NCBI RefSeq assembly: GCF_030063475.1
Contig: NZ_JASIRT010000015.1
Span: forward strand, 1 to 64,000
Source of the DNA: Roseomonas sp. E05
GTDB lineage: Bacteria > Pseudomonadota > Alphaproteobacteria > Acetobacterales > Acetobacteraceae
Length of the DNA: 64,000 nt
Reading direction: 5' to 3'
Part shown: one piece after another, positions 23,397-32,258 of the stretch
Position numbering within the stretch: the first letter of the stretch is position 1
How the letters are laid out: each line of letters begins with the position of its first letter
Made by a program: the position numbers and the translations under genes
The notes under the pieces: model-generated
Database searches by the model: none
The model's input: only the letters and a program-made list of their open reading frames with translations
Told to the model about the DNA's origin: nothing

Positions 23397-24722
23397 ATGC
23401 CGTCCGCTCCCGCTTCTTCCCTCCCCTCGCCCTGCGATGTGCTGGTGATTGGCGGCGGCCCGGCCGGTTCCACGGCGGCGGCGCTGCTGGCGGCTCGCGG
23501 GCGGCATGTGGTGATGCTGGAGAAGGCCAGGCATCCGCGCTTCCATATCGGCGAATCGCTGCTGCCGCAGAACCTGCGCATCTTCGAGAAGCTGGGCGTG
23601 GCGGAGGCCGTGCGCGCCATCGGCGTGTTCAAGCCCGGTGCCTCCTTCGTCTCCGACGAGCACGGCAAAAAGGTCTCCTTCTCCTTCGCCGACGGGCTCA
23701 ACAAGGCCTACACCCACAGCTACCAGGTGCGCCGCGCCGAGTTCGACGCGCTGCTGTTCCGCAATGCCGCCACGCGCGGCGCCGAGACGCATGAGGATAT
23801 GCTCGTCACCGAAGTGGCGCTCGGCGGTGCGCAGGGCTCACGCGTCACCGCGCGCGATGCAGCCGGGCACGAACATGTGTGGCAGGCACGCTTCGTCATC
23901 GACGCCTCCGGCCGCGACACGCTGCTGGCGAAGCAGCAGGGCGGCAAGCAGCGCGACGCGCATACCAACACCGCCGCCATCTACGGGCACTTCCGCGGCG
24001 TCGCACCCTGCGAGGACTGCCCGGAGGGCAACATCACCATCCATCTGCTCGACGACGGCTGGTGCTGGATGATCCCGCTGCCGGAAGGCGTCACCAGCGT
24101 CGGCGTGGTCGGCACGCCGGAGTTCTTCAAGCGCCGCAAGGGCAGCTTCGAGGATTTCCTCCGCGAGTCGCTGGCGGCCAGCCCCTCGACCCGCGCGCGG
24201 ATGCAGGGAGCGGAGCTGGCCTCGCCCGTCACCACGACGGGCAACTACTCCTACCGCGCGCAGCGGATGCGCGGCGAGGGCTGGCTGATGGTGGGGGATG
24301 CCTTCGCCTTCCTCGACCCGGTCTTCTCCTCCGGCGTCATGCTGGCGATGGCCAGTGCCGAGCTGGGGGCCGAGGCGGTGGAGGCCTGGCTGGACGACCC
24401 CGCCCGTGCGGAGCCGCTGCTGCGGGCCTTCGAGCGCAAGGTTCATCGCGCCATCGGCTCGATGGCCTGGCTGATCTACCGCATCAACCGCCCGGTGCTG
24501 CGCGACATGTTCATGCAGCCCTCCAACCGCTTCCGCATGCGCGACGGGCTGGTCAGCCTCCTGGCCGGCGACGTGCACGCCAACACCAACCGGCAATTGC
24601 CGGTGCTGGTCTTCAAGACGACCTATGGCATGCTCAGCCTCGCACACCGCATGGGCTTCCGCCTGCGCGGCGGCAAGCTGCGGCGCGCACCGCCGCCGCT
24701 GCCCGCCATGGCCGCTGAATGA
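23397..24722 (+). CDS. Flavin-dependent halogenase-like FAD oxidoreductase of the pigment cluster
   Basis: 441 residues. FAD-binding GGGPAGS is at residues 19-25; HIGESLLPQNLRIF resembles the GESxLP block of phenol and pyrrole halogenases; Lys79 in GVFKPGASF falls about where the catalytic Lys of that group sits by eye; and WCWMIP at 222-227 fits the halogenase signature WxWxIP. The C-terminal MVGDAFAFLDPVFSSG is the usual FAD-contact motif. Xanthomonadins are brominated aryl polyenes, so a halogenase here would make sense. A non-halogenating FAD oxidase or reductase cannot be excluded from sequence alone. Confidence 0.8.
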   Translation: MPSAPASSLPSPCDVLVIGGGPAGSTAAALLAARGRHVVMLEKARHPRFHIGESLLPQNLRIFEKLGVAEAVRAIGVFKPGASFVSDEHGKKVSFSFADGLNKAYTHSYQVRRAEFDALLFRNAATRGAETHEDMLVTEVALGGAQGSRVTARDAAGHEHVWQARFVIDASGRDTLLAKQQGGKQRDAHTNTAAIYGHFRGVAPCEDCPEGNITIHLLDDGWCWMIPLPEGVTSVGVVGTPEFFKRRKGSFEDFLRESLAASPSTRARMQGAELASPVTTTGNYSYRAQRMRGEGWLMVGDAFAFLDPVFSSGVMLAMASAELGAEAVEAWLDDPARAEPLLRAFERKVHRAIGSMAWLIYRINRPVLRDMFMQPSNRFRMRDGLVSLLAGDVHANTNRQLPVLVFKTTYGMLSLAHRMGFRLRGGKLRRAPPPLPAMAAE

Positions 24723-24752
24723 TAGTTCCCATCCGGCTTGAAAGGCCTGCCT

Positions 24753-25346
24753 ATGCGTCGCCGCACCGCCTTCCTGCTCTGCCTTGGACTCGCCGCTTGC
24801 AGCACTACCCAGGCCAGCCTGCCCTACACGCCGGCGTCTCCCCCCGCCGCACCAGCGGCGGCGCGCCCCGTGGTCGCCGTCGCGCAGGTGACCGACCGGC
24901 GTGAGGATGGCCACGAGGACCCGAACTGGATCGGCACCATCCGCGGCGGCTTTGGCAACCCGATCAAGCGCCTGGAGGCGCCTGTGCCGGTGACGGAAGT
25001 GGTGCGGAAGGCCTTTGCCGATGCCCTTCTGGCACGCGGGCTGCTGGTGCCGGACATCGCGACGGCGCGCTACAACCTCACGGTGGAGATCCTGGCGCTG
25101 AACGCGGATCAACTCGCCCGGCGGGAAGCGACTGCTGAATTCCGCATCACTCTCCGCCCCGCCGACGGCGGGGCGCCGGTATTGGTGGACCAGGAGCGCG
25201 CCAACCGGGTCGGGGGCAGCGTCATCACGCTCTCGGCGGGGGTGTTTGGTTCGGTCGAGGATTTGCGGCAAATCGCCCAGCAGACGATGAGCGAAGCAAT
25301 CGACCGGTTGCTCGACAAGCCAGGCTTCATTGCTGCGCTGCGATGA
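24753..25346 (+). CDS. YajG-like outer membrane lipoprotein, first of a tandem pair
   Basis: 197 residues from ATG 24753, preceded by GAAAGG. The signal ends with a lipobox LAAC, placing the lipidated Cys at residue 16. The mature part contains VVAVAQVTDRREDGHEDPNW and ends SEAIDRLLDKPGF. The arrangement (basic VxxVTDxR start, VRKAFADALLARGLLV helix, C-terminal helix) resembles YajG-type lipoproteins of unknown role. The next gene is a paralogue of identical length. TTG 24738 would add five residues before the lipoprotein signal and is less likely. Confidence 0.75.
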   Translation: MRRRTAFLLCLGLAACSTTQASLPYTPASPPAAPAAARPVVAVAQVTDRREDGHEDPNWIGTIRGGFGNPIKRLEAPVPVTEVVRKAFADALLARGLLVPDIATARYNLTVEILALNADQLARREATAEFRITLRPADGGAPVLVDQERANRVGGSVITLSAGVFGSVEDLRQIAQQTMSEAIDRLLDKPGFIAALR

Positions 25347-25405
25347 GGGACATCGGGGAGAGAGGAATGATTCGTTCACCTGGAAACATCATGCGGAGCC
25401 GGACC

Positions 25406-25999
25406 ATGCGCCGCCGTGCCGCCCTCCTTCTCTGCCTTGGCCTCGCCGCCTGCGGCGCCACCCAGGTCAACCTAGCCTATGCCCCGCCCTCGCCTCTCAC
25501 AGCGCAGCCTGATGCGCGGCCGGTGGTGGCGATCACGCAGGTCACCGACCGGCGCGAGGACGGGCACACGGATCCGCGCTGGATCGGCGCCGTGCGCGAC
25601 GGTTCAGGCACCTCGGTGAAGGACTTGATGACGCCGGTGCCGGTGACGGAGGAGGTCCTCCAGGCCTTCGCCAGCGCGTTGCGAGCGCGCGGCCTGCTGG
25701 CGCCGGACGCCGCCGCGGCGCGCTACGGGCTGGAAGTGGACATCCTCGCGCTGGAGACCCGCCAGACCACCCGGCGCGCGGCCACCGCCGAGTTCCGCGT
25801 CACGCTGCGCCCGGTGAACGGCGGCGCGCCGGTGCTGGTGGACCAGGAAGAGGCCGCCTATATCGGCGGCGACCTCATCATGCCGCGGACCGGCGTGTTC
25901 AGCTCATCCAGGGCGCTGCGGGAGATCACGCAGACGGCCATGAGCGCGGCGATCGACCGGTTGCTCGACAAGCCGGGCTTCACGGCCCTCCTGCAGTAA
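25406..25999 (+). CDS. YajG-like outer membrane lipoprotein, second of a tandem pair
   Basis: 197 residues, the same length as its neighbour. The two share MRRR-A-LLCLGLAAC, VTDRREDGH-DP-WIG, VPVTE, ARGLL-PD, GGAPVLVDQE and AIDRLLDKPGF, so they arose by tandem duplication. The lipobox LAAC again gives Cys16. ATG 25406 was chosen to match the paralogue; ATG 25391 and the longer frame to 25343 (which overlaps the first gene's stop) are alternatives. The function is unknown. Confidence 0.75.
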   Translation: MRRRAALLLCLGLAACGATQVNLAYAPPSPLTAQPDARPVVAITQVTDRREDGHTDPRWIGAVRDGSGTSVKDLMTPVPVTEEVLQAFASALRARGLLAPDAAAARYGLEVDILALETRQTTRRAATAEFRVTLRPVNGGAPVLVDQEEAAYIGGDLIMPRTGVFSSSRALREITQTAMSAAIDRLLDKPGFTALLQ

Positions 26000-26035
26000 A
26001 GGCCCCCTGAAGAACCGCCCGATGGGCCGCAGAGG

Positions 26036-26297
26036 GCTGTGTAATCCGGCTGCAGCTGCAGCGCACCGCCATCCCGTGCCAGAGCTGGGCGAACCAGCCG
26101 GTCCCGCACGCCAGCACGCGGCCGCCGGGCGAAAGGGTGTTCGCCGGCGCCGCCTCCCAGGCGCCGGTGCCGAAGGCCGGATAGACCGCCACACGGCCCC
26201 GGGTCCTGATGACGACCCGCACCTTTTCGGGCAGCGCCTTGTCCAGGCGGCCGGAATCGGGGCCGCGGTGCCCCATCGGGGATTGCCCGGGAGGCAA
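26036..26297 (-). pseudogene. Fragment of a serine-glyoxylate-type aminotransferase gene
   Basis: On the minus strand the frame reads HRGPDSGRLDKALPEKVRVV, YPAFGTGAWEAAPANTLSPG and GTGWFAQLWHGMA, which aligns residue by residue with about residues 36-110 of the intact aminotransferase at 58378-59562. Both ends are missing, many residues differ, and a one-base length difference near 26060 shifts the frame. The PLP lysine and all later parts are absent, so it cannot be functional. Bases 26298-26529 beyond it show no gene. Confidence 0.8.
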
Positions 26298-26529
26298 GCG
26301 GTATAAGGAAGCCGGAAGGGAGCCTTCTCCCAGGGAAACTCACAGTCGCACGGGGGCGTTTGCCGAGAGCTTTTGGCCGCCATCGCCTTCGAGCGTTATT
26401 CTTCCATCCGGTGGAGCAGGACTGTTTGGCAGGACGACGGCCTCGACCTGCCTGAGGGACCTCATCTCGGGCTTCAGGCCAACGTTTCTCCAGTGCCAGC
26501 CAGACGCCGACTGACAGGACCCGCGGCAG

Positions 26530-28191
26530 ATGCGCAGACGACTGACAGCTCGATTCCTGGGCCTTCTGGCCCTGGCAGGGGAGCTGACCTGGCTTCCTCT
26601 CCCCGGATCGGTAGCCCTTCCCCTGGCGGTCGTGACCTTCGCATCCGATGCGGCAGCACAGTCCCGCTCCAGCGGCGGCTACTCCCGGCCGCGCAGCTCC
26701 GGCCGCACACCCTCCTTTGGCAGCTCCCGCAGCTATGCCCGGCCCCGCACTCCCTCCTCGGGCGGATATGCTCTTCCTTCCTCCAGCGGCCGCCGTCCGT
26801 CCGTCGGCTACGGGGGCAGCTCAGCAGGCGACCGCTCCTATAGCCGGTCCCAGTCCGCGGAAGCGTTGCGGCGGATGCGGGAGAGCCAAGCCACTATCGA
26901 CCGCCCGACCGAAGGCCGGCTCCCTTCGCCCGGGTATCAGCGCCCTGCCCCACTTCCGCCTGCTGCGGGCGGCTATGGCGGGACCTACGGAACGTCACGC
27001 CGTGGAACCCTGGATGGCTGGTACAGGGACAGGGGATGGTCCATGCCCGGCACCGTTCTGCGCGGCCCCCGCTCCTTCGGTGTCTGGGATGCCGCATTCC
27101 TGTGGTTCCTGTTCAGCACCTTGAACCAGCCGGGCCACTCGGCCTTCTTTCGCAACCACCAGGATGATCCCGGCTACCGGGAATGGCGCCAGGAAGCCGA
27201 GCGGCGGGCGGAGAGCGATGCCGAGATCCGCCGCAGGCTGGATGAGCTGGACCAGCGTATTGCCGCGGCGGGGGACCAGCCACGCGACCCGAACTACCTG
27301 CCCCCCGACGTGCCGGTGGAAGTCGCGACGGGCCAAGCCGCCCCTCCGCCGGACGACAGGCGCACGCCGAGCGTCGCACCGGGAGATGAAAGCAGCGGCG
27401 GCGGCATCCCCGTTTCCGTGTTTGGTGTCGTGCTGGTGGGTGGTGCGGCCCTCGCCCTTCTCGCCTGGCGCCGATCACGGCCCACCCGCCCCGGCGCATC
27501 CACGTATCATGGAGGAGAGCGCATGGGCCCCTCGAGCCCCATCGGAAGCGCCGTGGGGATGCTGCGCCACAAGATGAGCGGCGAGGCTTATGCGCCCTCC
27601 CGCTTCCGCGTCGGCATGACGATGACGCTGGACCCCACGCCTTTCATGCTGGCGGGGGGTTCGACCCACGTCCCAACCCCGGCCGGAAGCGGCGAAACGG
27701 TCAGCGTGACGGAGGTCGGCCGGATCGGCGATGCCGCCGGCCAGCTCGTGCGCCTCTACCTCCCGGGCGACCGCGCCATGCTGCAGCTTCACCTCGGTGC
27801 CGGCAATGAGCCCGACGAATGCCGTTACTTCGCGGTCATCGACGAGATCACCCCCGCTGACGAAGCGGAATGGAGCGCCTGGCTCGACCGGGCGGAGGGC
27901 ATGATCGGCTGGCCCGAGTTCCAGACCAAGGACGGCAGGATCTATGCCCGCGTCTGGGCGCCCGGGCCCTCGCGGGTCGAACCGCGCGCCTTGGTGGAGG
28001 AGGTGCAGGGCACCGGCGGCAGCCGCACCGTCCGGCACCAGGCCATGTTGTATGGCGCCCCCACCAGTCTCCCCCCGCCGGCGCCGCAGACGGAATACAT
28101 CCTGGTCTCCGTGGTGGAGGATGCCGGCCAGGCCTGGGTCGAGATTCGTGCCGGCCTCGACGTGAACCCCGCCTCCCTCTCGCTGGCCTGA
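26530..28191 (+). CDS. Membrane-anchored DUF2491 (YjfK-like) protein with a long N-terminal extension
   Basis: 553 residues. The C-terminal part from about residue 332 (VGMLRHKMSGEAYAPSRFRV...) is the DUF2491/YjfK domain; E. coli YjfK is only about 220 residues. Ahead of it are a signal or anchor (about 9-45), a Ser/Arg/Gly/Tyr-rich low-complexity stretch (about 46-105), a charged coiled coil (EWRQEAERRAESDAEIRRRL) and a transmembrane helix at about 293-312 (VSVFGVVLVGGAALALLAW). It is followed by DUF350 and PspA genes, the YjfK-YjfL-YjfJ set linked to envelope stress. ATG 26530 follows a run without a clear ribosome site. Confidence 0.8.
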   Translation: MRRRLTARFLGLLALAGELTWLPLPGSVALPLAVVTFASDAAAQSRSSGGYSRPRSSGRTPSFGSSRSYARPRTPSSGGYALPSSSGRRPSVGYGGSSAGDRSYSRSQSAEALRRMRESQATIDRPTEGRLPSPGYQRPAPLPPAAGGYGGTYGTSRRGTLDGWYRDRGWSMPGTVLRGPRSFGVWDAAFLWFLFSTLNQPGHSAFFRNHQDDPGYREWRQEAERRAESDAEIRRRLDELDQRIAAAGDQPRDPNYLPPDVPVEVATGQAAPPPDDRRTPSVAPGDESSGGGIPVSVFGVVLVGGAALALLAWRRSRPTRPGASTYHGGERMGPSSPIGSAVGMLRHKMSGEAYAPSRFRVGMTMTLDPTPFMLAGGSTHVPTPAGSGETVSVTEVGRIGDAAGQLVRLYLPGDRAMLQLHLGAGNEPDECRYFAVIDEITPADEAEWSAWLDRAEGMIGWPEFQTKDGRIYARVWAPGPSRVEPRALVEEVQGTGGSRTVRHQAMLYGAPTSLPPPAPQTEYILVSVVEDAGQAWVEIRAGLDVNPASLSLA

Positions 28192-28245
28192 CCGCACGGC
28201 AGCGCCGGCACCGGGACCCCACAGCCGAAGGACCAAGCGACAGCC

Positions 28246-28659
28246 ATGGACGTGATCCTTGAGACCCTACGGGCCGGCCTGCCGGTACTGGCCGCGCAGT
28301 TCATGCTCACCCTCGCGCTGCTGGCCGTGGGCGTGGCGGTATATATGCTCATCACGCCTTTCCACGAGATGCGGCTGATCCGCGCCGGCAACACGGCGGC
28401 GGGGATCGTTCTGGCGGGCACGCTGATCGCGCTCGCGCTGCCCCTGGCGGCGACCCTTGCCACCAGCCGTTTTACCCTCGACATCCTGATCTGGGGACTG
28501 GTTGCGCTGATCGTGCAGCTTCTGGTCTTCGCCGGCGCCGCGCTCCTGATCCGGGGCCTGCGCGGCATGATCGAGGAAGACAATGTCGCGGCAGCGTGGA
28601 TGCTGGCCGGAATCCAGATCGCGGTAGCCCTGTTGAACGCCGGCGCCATGGCCGGCTGA
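28246..28659 (+). CDS. DUF350 (YjfL-like) membrane protein
   Basis: 137 residues with four hydrophobic helices (LPVLAAQFMLTLALLAVGVAVY; NTAAGIVLAGTLIALALPLA; ILIWGLVALIVQLLVFAGAA; AAAWMLAGIQIAVALLNAGA) and the family landmark FHEMRLIRAGNTAAGI. DUF350 proteins are small inner membrane proteins found with PspA homologues; biochemical function is unknown. It is separated from the DUF2491 gene by 54 bases and from the PspA gene by 25, so the three form one operon. Confidence 0.85.
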   Translation: MDVILETLRAGLPVLAAQFMLTLALLAVGVAVYMLITPFHEMRLIRAGNTAAGIVLAGTLIALALPLAATLATSRFTLDILIWGLVALIVQLLVFAGAALLIRGLRGMIEEDNVAAAWMLAGIQIAVALLNAGAMAG

Positions 28660-28684
28660 CCCTCGAACGAACCAGGAGAACGCC

Positions 28685-29461
28685 ATGCTTGCCTTCATCC
28701 GCAATATGGTCGGCGTGAAGACCGACCAGGCCGTCAACAGCGCGGTCGAGGCCATTGTCCGGTGGGACCCGAAATCCGCCACCGAGGCGGAGTTGCGGAC
28801 CATGGAGCAGCACCTCGACGCGCTCGGCCTTCAGGTGGCGGAGGCCCACCAGTCCTTCGAGCGCGAGAAGCGCGAGGCCGATACGATCCAGGCGCTGTCG
28901 CAGCAGCGTCTCGCCGCCGCCGAGCAGATCCAGAGCCGCGCTGAGGCCGAGAGCGACCCGGCGAAGAAGGCCGAGCTGGAGCGGTCCCTCGCAACCCTGC
29001 TCACCATGCTGGAGGAGATGACGCCGGAGCTGGAGCGCGAGAAGCAGGACGCGGCCGATGCGCAGGACTTCCTGAACACCTTGCAGCAGACCTATGAGCA
29101 GGCCGGCGCCAAGCTGAAATCGGCCCGCAACGAACTGTCCCGCGCCCAGCGCGACATGAGTCGCGCCGACATGCAGCGCGAGGCCGCCGAGCGACGGGCG
29201 GAAGCGGCCCGGCAGGCCGCGGGCCTGTCCAGCGCCACCAGCGGGCTGAGCGTGGCGCTCAAGGCGATGCAGGATGCGGCGGCGCGCGACCTTGCCCAGG
29301 CCGAGGCCGCCAATTCCAAGGCCAAGTTGCTGACCCCGACGCGGCCGGAGAAGGACGACCCGAATATCGCGGCGGCCATGGACGCGGCGGCGGGCCGCTC
29401 GCCGGAGCCTACGACGCTCAGGGACCGGCTGGCCATGATCCGGCAGAAGCAGGCAGGCTGA
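28685..29461 (+). CDS. PspA/IM30-family membrane-stress protein (YjfJ-like)
   Basis: 258 residues, almost entirely coiled coil, as in PspA/Vipp1 proteins. The start MLAFIRNMVGVKTDQAVNSAV is amphipathic, followed by heptad-rich segments such as EREKRDADTIQ-type repeats and AGAKLKSARNELSRAQRDMS. The C-terminal tail (AAMDAAAGRSPEPTTLRDRL) is less structured. Family members coat stressed inner membranes as oligomers. No PspF, PspB or PspC is present, which fits the separate YjfJ branch. ATG 28685 is preceded by CAGGAGAA. Confidence 0.85.
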   Translation: MLAFIRNMVGVKTDQAVNSAVEAIVRWDPKSATEAELRTMEQHLDALGLQVAEAHQSFEREKREADTIQALSQQRLAAAEQIQSRAEAESDPAKKAELERSLATLLTMLEEMTPELEREKQDAADAQDFLNTLQQTYEQAGAKLKSARNELSRAQRDMSRADMQREAAERRAEAARQAAGLSSATSGLSVALKAMQDAAARDLAQAEAANSKAKLLTPTRPEKDDPNIAAAMDAAAGRSPEPTTLRDRLAMIRQKQAG

Positions 29462-29680
29462 GGGAAAGCCCGCAGGCGCCGCCGCCCCTCCCATTGGCCG
29501 TCACGCGCGGGCCGGCTCCCCCTCCGGCCCGGAAGCGCCAATTCTGCCTCCTCCTTCATTGCGGCCGCCGCAGATTGCGCCTCTATTGACCGTATCCTGG
29601 GCCTGCTGCGACCGGTGGCGCAAGCCGCCGGTCCGCGGGAGGCGCGGCGTGGTTCGAGTTCTGGCAGGCGGAGTGGCGAT

Positions 29681-31171
29681 ATGGGTGCCTTGGTGATCAG
29701 CGGCGGCCGGGTGGTGGATCCCGCGAGCGGGATGGATGCCATCGCGGATGTGGTGGTCCAGGATGGCAGGATCGCCGCCGTCGGGACCGGCCTGGGGGAG
29801 GCCGAGCAGGTGATCGACGCCACCGGGCTGGTGGTCGCCCCCGGCTTCATCGACCTGCACGCGCATGGCCAGTCCGTCCCCGCCGACCGCATGCAGGCCT
29901 TCGACGGCGTGACCACGACGCTCGATCTGGAGGCCGGGGTCATGCCGGTCGCCTCCTGGTACCGGCGCCAGGCGGAGCAGGGCCGCGTCCTGAACTACGG
30001 TGCCGCCACCAACTGGGCCTTCGCGCGCATCGGCGCGATGGTCGGCACCAACGAGGAATCCTCGCTGGAGGCCTTCGGCCGCGCCATGCGCGACCGGCGC
30101 TGGATGGACAACATCGCCAGCGATGCGGAGGTCGCGGGAATCCTCGACCGCATCGCGCAGGGGCTGAACGAGGGCGGCATCGGCATCGGCATCCTGAACG
30201 CCTATGCGCCCGGCGCGGGCGTGCAGGAACTGACGGCGGTGTGCCAGCTGGCAGCGGCGCACAACGTGCCGACCTTCACCCATGTCGCCTATATGGCGCG
30301 GATCGACCCGAAGAGCGCCGCCGAGGCCTATATCCGCCTGATCGGCTATGCCGGCGCCACCGGCGCGCATATGCATATCTGCCACTTCAACAGCTCCAGC
30401 AAGACCGACATCGCGCGCTGCTACGAGCTGGTGCGCAAGGCGCAGCTGCAGGGCCTGCCGATCACGGTCGAGGCCTATCCCTACGGCACCGGCTCGACCG
30501 TGCTGGCGGCCGCCTTCTTCAGCGACCCGGAATTCGAGGCGCGCAACGGGCTCGGCTATGATTCCGTGCAGCGCGTGACGGACGGGCACCGCTTCCGCGA
30601 CCGCGACGAGCTGCTGGCGGCGCAGGCCGATGATCCCTCGCAGCTGGTGCTGTGGCACGTGCTCGACACCGAGCACAACGAGCGCCACCGCGCGCTGCTC
30701 GACATGGCGGTGCTCTATCCCGGCGGCGCCATCGCCTCGGATGCCATGCCCTGGTCGATGCCGGATGGCAGCACCTATACGGGCGATGCCTGGCCGCTGC
30801 CGGAGGAAGCGACCTCGCATCCGCGCTCGGCCGGATGCTTCACCCGCTTCATCCGCCACTGGGTGCGCGAGCGGCAGGCGGTGTCGCTGCTGGAAGGCAT
30901 CCGCAAGTGCTCGCTGATTCCGGCGCAGATCCTGGAGGCCAGCACGCCCGCCATGCTCGGCAAGGGCCGGCTTTCGGTGGGCGCCGATGCCGATGTGGTG
31001 GTCTTCGATTTCGAGACGCTCAGCGACAAGGCGGAGTTCACGGCGATGAACCGTCCGGCCGAGGGCGTGCGGCACCTGATCGTCAGCGGTGAGCCGGTGA
31101 TCGCCGATGGCGTGATGGATGTGGCGGCGCGACCCGGCGAGCCGGTGCGGCGGCCCACCGTGGCCCGCTGA
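29681..31171 (+). CDS. N-acyl-D-amino-acid deacylase-type amidohydrolase
   Basis: 496 residues. GFIDLHAHGQS gives metal ligands His60 and His62; THVAY and HICHFNSSS supply further histidines; VEAYPYGTGST is typical of D-aminoacylases; and ASDAMPWSMPDG contains the catalytic Asp near the C-terminal end. The family removes N-acyl groups from D-amino acids such as D-glutamate. ATG 29681 starts in front of VISGGRVVDPASG, the usual beta-strand start of the superfamily. The stop overlaps the CobW gene start by one base, suggesting that the GTPase supplies a metal to this enzyme. Confidence 0.85.
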   Translation: MGALVISGGRVVDPASGMDAIADVVVQDGRIAAVGTGLGEAEQVIDATGLVVAPGFIDLHAHGQSVPADRMQAFDGVTTTLDLEAGVMPVASWYRRQAEQGRVLNYGAATNWAFARIGAMVGTNEESSLEAFGRAMRDRRWMDNIASDAEVAGILDRIAQGLNEGGIGIGILNAYAPGAGVQELTAVCQLAAAHNVPTFTHVAYMARIDPKSAAEAYIRLIGYAGATGAHMHICHFNSSSKTDIARCYELVRKAQLQGLPITVEAYPYGTGSTVLAAAFFSDPEFEARNGLGYDSVQRVTDGHRFRDRDELLAAQADDPSQLVLWHVLDTEHNERHRALLDMAVLYPGGAIASDAMPWSMPDGSTYTGDAWPLPEEATSHPRSAGCFTRFIRHWVRERQAVSLLEGIRKCSLIPAQILEASTPAMLGKGRLSVGADADVVVFDFETLSDKAEFTAMNRPAEGVRHLIVSGEPVIADGVMDVAARPGEPVRRPTVAR

Positions 31172-32121
31172 TGGCGGGCGGTCCCGTCCCCGTCCTGCTC
31201 GTCACCGGATTCCTGGGGGCGGGGAAGACCACGGTGGTCAACCACATCCTGGCCGAGGCCGGCGGGCGACGGATCGCCGCCGTGGTCAATGATTTCGGCG
31301 CCATCAACATCGATGCCGAGCTGATCGCGGGTGCCAGCGACGGGGTGGTCAGCCTGGCCAATGGCTGCATCTGCTGCACGCTGGAAGGCGACCTGCTGCG
31401 CACGCTGGCCACCCTGCTGCGCCGCGCGCCGCGGCCGGAGGCCATCGTCATCGAGACCAGCGGCGTGGCCGATCCTGCCGACATCGTGCGCAACCTGATG
31501 GACCCGGTGATCTGGCGGGAAGCGCCGCTCGAGACGGTGCTGTGCGTGGTGGACGCCGCCGCCTCCCCCGAGGCGATGGAGGATCCGCTGCTGCGCGCCC
31601 AGCTCCGCATGGCCGACGTGGTGGCGCTGAGCAAGGCCGACCTGGCCGACGAGGCCGGGCGGCAACGCATCCGCGCGGCCGTGGCGGCCATCCGCCCGGC
31701 GGCGGTCCTGGTCGAGGCGCCGCAGGGCCGGGTGCCACTGCCGCTGGTACTCCCGGAAGATCCCGCCCGTCCGCCAGTGCCGCGGGAGCCAGGCCGCCGC
31801 CGCCCGCATGCGGATCGGTTCGAGGCGCTGAACTGGACGGCGGATGCGCTCCTTTCCCTGCCCCGGTTGCAGGCGGCCATCGGGCGGCTGGCACCCCGGC
31901 TGGCGCGGGCCAAGGGCGTGTTCGAGACGGTGGAGCAGCCCGGCCGTCCGTTTCTGTTCCAGCTGGCCGGCGGCCGCGCAACGCTGGCGCCGATGGGGCA
32001 GGGGGTGGGGGCACCCCCCGCCGGGCTCCCACGCGCCCGGATCGTGTTCATCGCGGAGATCGGCCGGCTTTCCCCCGCAGAGATGGCTGCGGCCCTGGAT
32101 GGATGCGTGGTTGCCTCCTAG
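31171..32121 (+). CDS. CobW/COG0523-family metallochaperone GTPase
   Basis: 316 residues. Walker A in VTGFLGAGKTTVVN, the metal-binding CxCC in GCICCTLEGDLL at about residues 66-69, the switch ETSGVADPADIV, and LSKADL as the guanine-specificity motif. The C-terminal CobW_C part is short but present (FEALNWTADALLSL). Family members insert metals such as zinc or cobalt into target enzymes. The one-base overlap with the upstream amidohydrolase argues that this metal-dependent enzyme is the client; that is inference. Confidence 0.88.
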   Translation: MAGGPVPVLLVTGFLGAGKTTVVNHILAEAGGRRIAAVVNDFGAINIDAELIAGASDGVVSLANGCICCTLEGDLLRTLATLLRRAPRPEAIVIETSGVADPADIVRNLMDPVIWREAPLETVLCVVDAAASPEAMEDPLLRAQLRMADVVALSKADLADEAGRQRIRAAVAAIRPAAVLVEAPQGRVPLPLVLPEDPARPPVPREPGRRRPHADRFEALNWTADALLSLPRLQAAIGRLAPRLARAKGVFETVEQPGRPFLFQLAGGRATLAPMGQGVGAPPAGLPRARIVFIAEIGRLSPAEMAAALDGCVVAS

Positions 32122-32258
32122 AACCTGAGGGCAGCCGCTTCTGGCCAGCGCCTGCCTGGAACCTGGCTTCTGGAGGTGCCGCCTGCCCAAGGGCGGGCGC
32201 CGCATGTTGTTAGCTGTCGCTCGGCCTGGTCTGGTGTACCAGGAGACATGCGCCGGCA

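Noticed and set aside
23838-25379. Minus-strand frame across the halogenase-like and lipoprotein genes
   Set aside because: Antisense to strongly supported genes with motifs; no ribosome site or domain.
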